From Fimbriimonadia bacterium (lineage in GTDB: Bacteria; Armatimonadota; Fimbriimonadia; Fimbriimonadales; Fimbriimonadaceae), in NCBI GenBank assembly GCA_029824495.1, contig JALGXY010000434.1:1-6874 (forward strand): a stretch of 6,874 nt of DNA, in the 5' to 3' direction. Position 1 is the first letter of the stretch; each line of letters starts with the position of its first letter. Below the pieces are notes generated by a model that was not told the DNA's origin, did no database searches, and saw only the letters and a list, made by a program, of their open reading frames with translations. Positions 1 through 6,074 of the stretch are shown here, piece by piece. The translations under genes and the position numbers were made by a program.

Positions 1-1308
1 CTCAAAACCTTTTTTGTGGTCTGGTCGGGTCAGGTGGTCTCCCTGATCGGGTCGGGGCTGACGCATTTCGGCCTCGGCATCTGGGTGTTTCGGGAAAGCG
101 GATCGGCAACAGAATTCGCTTTGATCGCTCTGGCCGCGATGTTCCCGGGGATCGTTCTTTCGCCGTTTGCGGGCGTCCTGGTCGACAGGTGGGATCGACG
201 GATCACGATGATTCTGGCCGATGTAGTCGCGATGCTCGGCACGATCGTCATCATCACCTTGCTCTGGATGGACATGCTCGCGATGTGGCACATCCTATTG
301 GCCGCCTGCTTGGGCTCGGTGGCGGGCGCTTTCCAGAGCCCGGCTTATCAGGCTGCAACGACTCTTCTGGTTCCGAAACGGCATTTGGGCAGAGCGGCTG
401 GGTTGATCCAGTTAGGGGACCCCCTCAGGCTGATCGTTGCACCGATCATCGCCGGCGCTTTGATGGCTCAAATCGAGCTGTCTGGCCTGATACTGATCGA
501 TTTTTCCACCTTCATCATTGCCATGCTGACGCTGGCATTTGTGACTTTCCCCAAGCCCGAAGAACGACCGGAAGAGAAGCACACTTCGATGCTGGAGCAG
601 TCGAAGGTTGGCTGGAGGTACATCCATGACCGAAAGGGCCTGAAGCTGCTGCTTTTTTACTTCACTCTGGTCAATTTTGTGTTCGGGTTCTCGGGGGCAC
701 TGTATGGCCCGCTGGTTCTCTCATTCGCAGACGAAAAGGCATTTGCGCTGGTCCTATCGGCAGCCGGTATCGGAGGGCTGATAGGAGGTGTTCTTCAGAG
801 TATTACGGGAGGGCCCAAGAACCGGATACTTGGCATTTTTGGATTCGGGATTTTTGTTGGTCTTGGGTCGCTGATTGTAGGGCTGAAAGCCTCGATTCCC
901 GTGATCGCAATCGGTGGAGTTACGGTAATGATCTTCCTGCCGATGATCAACGGCTGCAGCCAGGCTTTCTGGCAGACGAAAGTTCCTCCGGAGATTCAAG
1001 GGCGGGTCTTCGCTCTGCGCTCAATGTTTGCGATGGCTGCGATCCCGGCGGCTTATGGGTTGGCCGGACCGCTTGCCGACAAGGTTTTTGAGCCTGGAAT
1101 GCAGGAGGGTGGGTTCCTCGCACCGATTTTTGGAGATCTGATCGGGGTTGGCGACGGCCGCGGAATCGGGCTTATGTTTGTGATGACCGGTCTTGCAGCC
1201 GTCCTGCTTTCTGTCATCCCGCTCTTCTCACGACGTGTCAGGAATCTCGACAGCATCATCCCTGATGTGATCGAGGACCCGGACGAAGAGCCGGAATCCT
1301 CTTTATAG
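1..1308 (+). CDS. MFS efflux permease, DHA3/MFS_3 type (5' end outside window)
   Basis: Inner-membrane permease of the major facilitator superfamily, probably a proton-driven exporter of a small hydrophobic compound; the substrate cannot be read from sequence. The frame is open from base 1 (visible start LKTFFVVWSGQ). In this family the MKTF..W.GQ..S.IGS.LT stretch forms the first helix at the extreme N-terminus, so the true start is probably a few codons left of the window and the GTG at base 16 is internal. About twelve hydrophobic segments are visible. The loop 2-3 signature (motif A) is clear at bases 172-201 as GVLVDRWDRR. The late KVPPEIQGRVFALRS stretch (bases 979-1023) and the GRGIGLMF stretch before the last helix are both typical of DHA3 transporters. 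The protein ends in a short acidic cytosolic tail (DPDEEPESSL). The total of about 435 residues is normal. Its stop is 10 bases from the stop of the convergent hydrolase gene. Family call is confident; a drug-efflux role is inference. Confidence 0.9.
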   Translation, partial: LKTFFVVWSGQVVSLIGSGLTHFGLGIWVFRESGSATEFALIALAAMFPGIVLSPFAGVLVDRWDRRITMILADVVAMLGTIVIITLLWMDMLAMWHILLAACLGSVAGAFQSPAYQAATTLLVPKRHLGRAAGLIQLGDPLRLIVAPIIAGALMAQIELSGLILIDFSTFIIAMLTLAFVTFPKPEERPEEKHTSMLEQSKVGWRYIHDRKGLKLLLFYFTLVNFVFGFSGALYGPLVLSFADEKAFALVLSAAGIGGLIGGVLQSITGGPKNRILGIFGFGIFVGLGSLIVGLKASIPVIAIGGVTVMIFLPMINGCSQAFWQTKVPPEIQGRVFALRSMFAMAAIPAAYGLAGPLADKVFEPGMQEGGFLAPIFGDLIGVGDGRGIGLMFVMTGLAAVLLSVIPLFSRRVRNLDSIIPDVIEDPDEEPESSL

Positions 1309-1318
1309 CAGCTTGGTT

Positions 1319-2767
1319 TCAATCAGCGATAAACCGGATATTTTCTGTCGTCTCAGGATCAATTTCAAAGCTGCCCTCTTCTGCGCTCCGGATGAGCCTC
1401 CCATTGATCACCAGATTCTCAAACGTCACATTTGAGACTTTGTGATCGGCATCCCAGCCCTTGATCACATTCTTCCGCTGGAAATTGCCGCTCGCTGTGA
1501 TGTTCCGAAACGTCAGGTCGGAAATCTGGCCCATCTCACCATTACGGTCCGCAAACTCGTGCTTGGCGAGCGTGATGTAGAAAAGCCGCCAGTCAGCGTT
1601 CTCAATCCGGATGTCCTCAAACAGATAATCGCTCATGTGCCCGCTGCCGCCGTGCACCGCATCGACCGCCGCCAAGTTGATCTGGTCCGTCCGGTGCTCC
1701 ATCCGGATGATGTCGATGTTCTTGACGTGGAAGCCGCTGTTGTCCGTCGGCATGTTCCAGCTGATCTGGAACGGAGCGCCGTTCTCAAGCTGCCAGATCA
1801 CGCAGTCGCGAATCGTCGTATCGGATTCATAAAGCTTAAACGCATCGTCATTGACCTTGACAAAGCAGTCTTCGATCAGGCCGTGCTCTTCTACGTAGGG
1901 CCCGTCTGTTGAGAACCACCAACTGATCATCTTCACGTTCCGCACCGTGTTGTAAGGGCCGTAGAGCAGGATGTTGTAGAGGGGAGAATTGATCAAAGTG
2001 ATCCCTTCGATTAGAATGCGGGTGGTTCGCTCACCCTGAAAGTAGATCAGATTGTCTTCATAAACCGAGCCGTGGGGATAATCCTCGCCGGAAAGAACGC
2101 CGCGCCCCCGAATTGTCACATCCTGCACGTTGTTGGCCTTGAGCCTGCCCTTGACGTACGCTCCCCCGGCCAGATAGACGGTCTTGCCCGACTCAATCTC
2201 CCTATCGCCGATCTCATGAATGCCCGGCCCAAAGTAGACGACATCCGGGTCGTCTGCATCCGGAACATCGGTTTCAAGCGCGTCGGCAAACACAAGCATC
2301 GGATGGGTGATGTCCCCGTCAAACTCCACTGAGATCTTGCGGGGCCGGTCGAGCTCAAAACTGACGCTGCTGCCGTCGATGCGCGGCTCGATCCCATAGC
2401 TGCTCGGCAGAATCTGGCAGCTGTTTATGGCCTTGCCGTTCAGGCGAGTAACAGTTACCGTAGCTGGCCCGGCGAACGAGAAGGTCGTCCAGGATGTTGT
2501 CTTGCTTCGGTTTGTGGACTGTTGCGCATGACACAGGTAGACGAAGCTCTCATGAGGGAGGCCGTCCTGCTCCACCTGCACCGAATACTGATCGGACGGT
2601 GCAACGCCTTGCGGCCCTGGATAGGTCACAACTGACCTGGTTTGAACTGTTCTTGTTGCCGTACGGGGCTGCGGTGCAGAAGCTGTGTCCGGTCTATCAG
2701 ACAGGCCAGGGAGGTAGAGGCTGATGACCGCAGTGAGCTTAATCAGAAGTTGAACGACTCTACTCAT
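1319..2767 (-). CDS. Secreted beta-helix glycoside hydrolase, GH28/GH49-like (clan GH-N)
   Basis: Predicted exported polysaccharide hydrolase of 482 residues. The start (MSRVVQLLIKLTAVISLYLPG) looks like a signal peptide, possibly cut after TASA near residue 31. Residues about 45-165 form a beta-rich N-terminal domain with the SYGIEPRI and PRKISVEFDGD stretches seen before the helix in bacterial GH28-like proteins. The parallel beta-helix begins near VYFGPGIHEIG and TVYLAGGAYVKG (177-207), followed by recurring xxIRGRGVLSG-type rungs to the end. The active site appears intact: TDG with Asp288 and NDD with Asp307-Asp308. The 19-residue gap followed by paired Asp matches the clan GH-N inverting mechanism and is closer to GH49 spacing than to classical polygalacturonase. 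Substrate is uncertain (pectin-like, dextran-like or a marine polysaccharide); the classical GH28 RIK motif is not seen. An AGGAG lies 3 bases before the ATG. The gene is divergent from the PSD1 gene, and both products look exported. Confidence 0.87.
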   Translation of the reverse strand: MSRVVQLLIKLTAVISLYLPGLSDRPDTASAPQPRTATRTVQTRSVVTYPGPQGVAPSDQYSVQVEQDGLPHESFVYLCHAQQSTNRSKTTSWTTFSFAGPATVTVTRLNGKAINSCQILPSSYGIEPRIDGSSVSFELDRPRKISVEFDGDITHPMLVFADALETDVPDADDPDVVYFGPGIHEIGDREIESGKTVYLAGGAYVKGRLKANNVQDVTIRGRGVLSGEDYPHGSVYEDNLIYFQGERTTRILIEGITLINSPLYNILLYGPYNTVRNVKMISWWFSTDGPYVEEHGLIEDCFVKVNDDAFKLYESDTTIRDCVIWQLENGAPFQISWNMPTDNSGFHVKNIDIIRMEHRTDQINLAAVDAVHGGSGHMSDYLFEDIRIENADWRLFYITLAKHEFADRNGEMGQISDLTFRNITASGNFQRKNVIKGWDADHKVSNVTFENLVINGRLIRSAEEGSFEIDPETTENIRFIAD

Positions 2768-2770
2768 GAT

Positions 2771-2775
2771 CTCCT
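2771..2775 (-). promoter_or_regulatory. Ribosome binding site of the beta-helix hydrolase gene
   Basis: On the minus strand AGGAG precedes the ATG at 2767 with only 3 bases between, which is short but usable. A second purine-rich GAGGAGA lies about 20 bases upstream. The site supports the chosen start, as does the signal-peptide-like sequence that begins there. Confidence 0.55.
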
Positions 2776-2914
2776 GCTATCACTTCTCCTCATTTTGCAG
2801 ACGGCTGCCCAGTATTGCCGTTGCGGCGAGGAGGATTCGAGCCTCTAAGGCTTTGCATTGCCGGCATGTACCCGTTTATCTGAGCCGAGGCCGCGAGTGC
2901 TTGATCTGATCTTA

Positions 2915-2931
2915 CCTGTGCCAATCACAGG
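2915..2931. promoter_or_regulatory. Candidate operator: perfect palindrome CCTGTG-N5-CACAGG
   Basis: Six-base arms CCTGTG and CACAGG flank the spacer CCAAT. The element lies about 100 bases before the ATG of the PSD1 gene and about 150 bases before the hydrolase start on the other strand, a usual place for a regulator that controls a divergent pair. The symmetry is seen directly; a role as a binding site is inference. The half-sites recall TGTG/CACA sites of CRP/FNR-type regulators, but the spacing is not canonical. A chance palindrome remains possible. Confidence 0.35.
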
Positions 2932-3030
2932 CCGAAGAAACTCAAAAAGGGGCGATGAGAAGACCTCCTCAAGTACCATGGATCCCAGGAGCTGGGCGGT
3001 GCGCCAGGCATCCAGCCTAGACCGTGAGCC

Positions 3031-6000
3031 ATGAAGGCGACCGCAAGAATATTCACGGCAGCAGCCCTCGCCGTCAGCAGTGTGCTGATCGTAGTTGGAA
3101 CATCCGCGACAGGTGCTCCGAGGCCGGTCAGCGTTGACATTCCGGTCGATTTCAACCGCGACGTGAGGCCGATCCTCTCGGAGCACTGCTTCCCGTGCCA
3201 CGGCCCTGACAAAGAGGCCACGGCCAAAACCGGCGGCTATCGGCTCGATAATTTCGATGAGGCCACAAGAGACCTGGGCGGCTATTTCGGCATCAAACCG
3301 GGCAGCATCGAAGACTCGTTTCTTGTCGAGCGAATCGATGCGGAGATCCCCGAACTGCGGATGCCGCCTGAAAACTCGATCGTCAAACCCCTGACAGAGG
3401 AGCAGCGTCAGACGCTCAGATCTTGGATCGCGCAAGGCGCGAAGTACGACAAGCATTGGTCGTTCCAGACCCCGAAAAGACCGGCTCTGCCACAGGTTGA
3501 AAACTGGGGCTGGATCCGCAATCCTATCGACCGCTTTGTCCTGAAGCGACTGACGGAAGATGGCCATCGGCCCGCACCTGAAGCGGATCGTGCGGTTCTT
3601 CTCCGGCGCGCCTACCTAGCCCTGACCGGGCTGCCGCCGAGCATCGACGAGCTCGATGCTTATCTGGCAGACACGAAGCCGGATGCCTACGAGCGCATGG
3701 TCGACCGCCTTCTCGCTTCACCCTCTTATGGGGAGCATCAGGCCCGGTTCTGGATGGACGCGGTTCGCTACGGCGACACGCACGGTCTCCATTTTGACAA
3801 CGAGCGGTCGGTCTGGCCTTATCGAGACTGGGTGGTGCGAGCTTTCAATGAGGACCTGCCTTATGACGATTTTGTGACTTGGCAGCTCGCCGGCGACATG
3901 CTGGAGGAGCCGACTCTCGACCAGCAGATCGCGTCTGGCTACATCCGTCTCCACACAACAACAAATGAAGGCGGCGTGATCGCGGCAGAATTCCAGGCCA
4001 AGAACACGTTCGACAGAGTTGAAACGAGCGGAACGGTCTTCATGGGTTTAACCATCGGCTGCGCCCGATGTCACGACCACCGATACGATCCGATCACGCA
4101 GGAGGAGTATTACGGCCTCTATGCCTTCTTCAACAGCACTGTGGAGAACCCGCTGGACGGCAATCTCTTGCTGCCCGCACCGGTGATCAGAGCGCCTTCA
4201 CCTGAGCAGTCAGCCCTGATGGCAGCGCTCGCTGAAGAGCAGGCCAAGATCGAATCTGAGCTTTCGTTATCGAAGATCGAGGCTTGGGCATCCAGCTCGA
4301 AAGTGACGCCGATTCAGATCGGCAGCTGGCACAAGTCTGAGGTCTATGTTGCAGCCAATTTTGAGGCGGCGCGGACCACCAATTTCGGTCCGGAGACGGG
4401 CAGCAAGGAGGTTGTCTGGACCCAGACTGAGGTTCAGCTTGGAACGCCGATTGCATCGGTTGTCGGGAAAGAGAATGCTGCGGTCTACTTCAAGACTGAA
4501 ATCCAGAGCCCAGCCGACCAACAGATTGAGCTGCGGCTCGGCAGCGACGACAGCATTCGGGTCTGGCAGAACGGCACGCTTGTCCACGACAACAACGTTT
4601 CTCGAGGGCTGGTCGTTGATAATGACATCATCAAAGTGAGCCTCGTTAAGGGGCGCAACGAGCTGATTTTCAAGATCATCAACGGCATCGGGCCAGACGG
4701 CTTCTATGCGGCGTTCGGTGATCGACGTCGCGAGACGATCGAGTCTGCCCTGGCCCTTTTAGCCAAGCCGAAGATCGAAGAGACTGAGCTGCTGGCTGTC
4801 AAACGTGCCTATCTCGAATATGGCCCGGAAGACGATCGGCCGGGCATCGAGTGGCGAGAACTGGGGCGGCAGGCTGCCGAACTAGAGACACAGGTGCCTT
4901 CGACCATGGTGGCTCAGGAGACAGAAGAACCACGCCCGGCGATGCTGCTTGCTCGCGGCGAATACGATCATCCAAAACAGCAGGTCAAGCGCTCGATTCC
5001 TGCAGCTCTCGGCGAGCTTCCTCCAACCGGACCACAAAACCGTCTCGGGTTGGCCCAGTGGCTGACACAGCAGGACAACCCTCTGGCAGCGAGGGTGTTT
5101 GTGAATCGGGTCTGGCAGCAGTATTTTGGTGCGGGACTGGTCAAGACGAGCGAGGATTTTGGAAGCCAAGGTGAGTGGCCGAGCCACCCAGAACTGCTCG
5201 ATTGGCTTTCACGCGAATTTGTTGACAATGGCTGGTCGGTGAAAGATCTGCACCGGTCGATTGTGCTGAGCGCTGCCTTCAGGCAGAATGCCGCCGCGAC
5301 TGCTGCAAAGACCGAGACCGATCCGGACAACCGGCTGATCAGTCGAGGACCGCGATTCCGTATGGACGCTGAGGTGATTCGAGATCAGGCCCTGTTCCTC
5401 TCAGGTCTGCTGGTCCAAAAACAGGGCGGGAAGGGTGTCAAGCCTTATCAGCCAGGTGGTCTGTGGGAGGCGGTTGGTCTGATCGGTCCCGATGGAAACA
5501 CGAGCAACACTCGGATCTACGTCCAGGATTCAGGCGAAGGCCTCTACCGACGCAGCCTTTACTCATTTTGGAAACGGACATCACCGCCGGCTTCCCTGGT
5601 GATATTCGACGCGCCGACCAGAGAGGCCTGCATCGTGCGTCGATCGAGGACAAACACACCGCTTCAGGCCCTGGCCGTAATGAACGACCCGCAGTTTGTC
5701 GAGGCATCCCGCGAGTTTGCCGGGCGTGTGATGTCTGGCGAACAGACGGAGACCGGCAGGGTGCGGCTCGCATTTAGAATGGCCACATCTCGACTTCCGA
5801 ATGACGGAGAGACTAAGATCCTCCTCAGGATGCTGAGGTCAGAAAAGTCACGGTTCATGAGCCAGCCGGAGAATGCGGCCAGCCTGCTTTCGATCGGCGA
5901 TTCGACTCGGGACGAGACGTTAGCCCAAGCTGATCAAGCAGCGTGGACGGTGGTCTGCAGCATGCTGCTCAACCTGGATGAAGTCCTGACGATCCACTAG
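3031..6000 (+). CDS. PSCyt1-PSCyt2-PSD1 protein (cytochrome c-like + DUF1549 + DUF1553)
   Basis: Large exported protein of 989 residues from a family abundant in Planctomycetota and Verrucomicrobiota. Its biochemistry is not established; genomic context in the family suggests a link with polysaccharide or sulfated-glycan breakdown. The start MKATARIFTAAALAVSSVLIVVG is a signal peptide or membrane anchor, and an in-frame TGA at 3025-3027 makes this the first possible ATG; no strong Shine-Dalgarno precedes it. Domains: a cytochrome c-like domain (about 40-140) with heme motif CFPCH at 53-57 and a likely distal Met ligand in RMPPE near 111; DUF1549 (about 163-372) with the family's second CARCH motif at 344-348, followed by DHRYDP; a beta-rich insert (about 425-565); DUF1553 (about 670-975) with NPLAARVFVNRVWQQYFG and the usual ending LLNLDEVLTIH. 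The length is normal and the reading frame unbroken. The DUF1501 gene that normally follows is absent; a convergent gene lies 74 bases downstream. Confidence 0.95.
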   Translation: MKATARIFTAAALAVSSVLIVVGTSATGAPRPVSVDIPVDFNRDVRPILSEHCFPCHGPDKEATAKTGGYRLDNFDEATRDLGGYFGIKPGSIEDSFLVERIDAEIPELRMPPENSIVKPLTEEQRQTLRSWIAQGAKYDKHWSFQTPKRPALPQVENWGWIRNPIDRFVLKRLTEDGHRPAPEADRAVLLRRAYLALTGLPPSIDELDAYLADTKPDAYERMVDRLLASPSYGEHQARFWMDAVRYGDTHGLHFDNERSVWPYRDWVVRAFNEDLPYDDFVTWQLAGDMLEEPTLDQQIASGYIRLHTTTNEGGVIAAEFQAKNTFDRVETSGTVFMGLTIGCARCHDHRYDPITQEEYYGLYAFFNSTVENPLDGNLLLPAPVIRAPSPEQSALMAALAEEQAKIESELSLSKIEAWASSSKVTPIQIGSWHKSEVYVAANFEAARTTNFGPETGSKEVVWTQTEVQLGTPIASVVGKENAAVYFKTEIQSPADQQIELRLGSDDSIRVWQNGTLVHDNNVSRGLVVDNDIIKVSLVKGRNELIFKIINGIGPDGFYAAFGDRRRETIESALALLAKPKIEETELLAVKRAYLEYGPEDDRPGIEWRELGRQAAELETQVPSTMVAQETEEPRPAMLLARGEYDHPKQQVKRSIPAALGELPPTGPQNRLGLAQWLTQQDNPLAARVFVNRVWQQYFGAGLVKTSEDFGSQGEWPSHPELLDWLSREFVDNGWSVKDLHRSIVLSAAFRQNAAATAAKTETDPDNRLISRGPRFRMDAEVIRDQALFLSGLLVQKQGGKGVKPYQPGGLWEAVGLIGPDGNTSNTRIYVQDSGEGLYRRSLYSFWKRTSPPASLVIFDAPTREACIVRRSRTNTPLQALAVMNDPQFVEASREFAGRVMSGEQTETGRVRLAFRMATSRLPNDGETKILLRMLRSEKSRFMSQPENAASLLSIGDSTRDETLAQADQAAWTVVCSMLLNLDEVLTIH

Positions 6001-6015
6001 ATCGAGCTGCCATAT

Positions 6016-6058
6016 ACAAGCAACGGCCTCTGCTCCTTGTGGAGAAGAGGCCGCTTGT
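6016..6058. terminator. Compound hairpin between convergent genes, likely bidirectional terminator
   Basis: ACAAG (6016-6020) pairs with CTTGT (6054-6058), CGGCCTC (6024-6030) with GAGGCCG (6047-6053), and CTCC (6033-6036) with GGAG (6041-6044) around a TTGT loop. A three-base bulge (CAA) and a small internal loop interrupt the stem. It starts 15 bases after the PSD1 stop and ends 16 bases before the stop of the convergent gene. Neither side has a good T-run (only TT follows on the plus strand), so it may act mainly as a structured 3' end. Confidence 0.65.
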
Positions 6059-6074
6059 TTGAGTCCGGGTCAGA

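Larger units (their letters stand above)
2768..3030. other. Divergent intergenic region
   Basis: This stretch separates two genes that point away from each other and must carry the promoters of both unless they are transcribed from elsewhere. I found no convincing -35/-10 pair on either strand. It holds a perfect 17-base palindrome at 2915-2931, a short inverted repeat AGCCT-CTA-AGGCT at 2840-2852, the 8-base palindrome TGCCGGCA at 2859-2866, and a degenerate tRNA-like stretch on the minus strand at 2822-2894. Minus-strand open frames crossing into the PSD1 gene are Cys/Arg-rich and resemble no family, so I treat the region as non-coding. Confidence 0.7.

Noticed and set aside
1442..1912. 156-codon open frame antisense to the hydrolase
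   Set aside because: It overlaps the conserved beta-helix and active-site coding region and shows no recognisable domain or start signal.
2764..2793. Nine-codon leader frame (MRRSDSRRS) on the minus strand whose TGA overlaps the hydrolase ATG as ATGA
   Set aside because: The arrangement suits translational coupling, but a purine-rich Shine-Dalgarno stretch gives Arg/Ser codons by itself, and the frame is too short to support from one sequence.
2845..3567. 240-codon open frame antisense to the start of the PSD1 gene
   Set aside because: It lies opposite a strongly supported coding region, is rich in Arg and Cys without any family motif, and reflects GC-biased third positions of the real gene.
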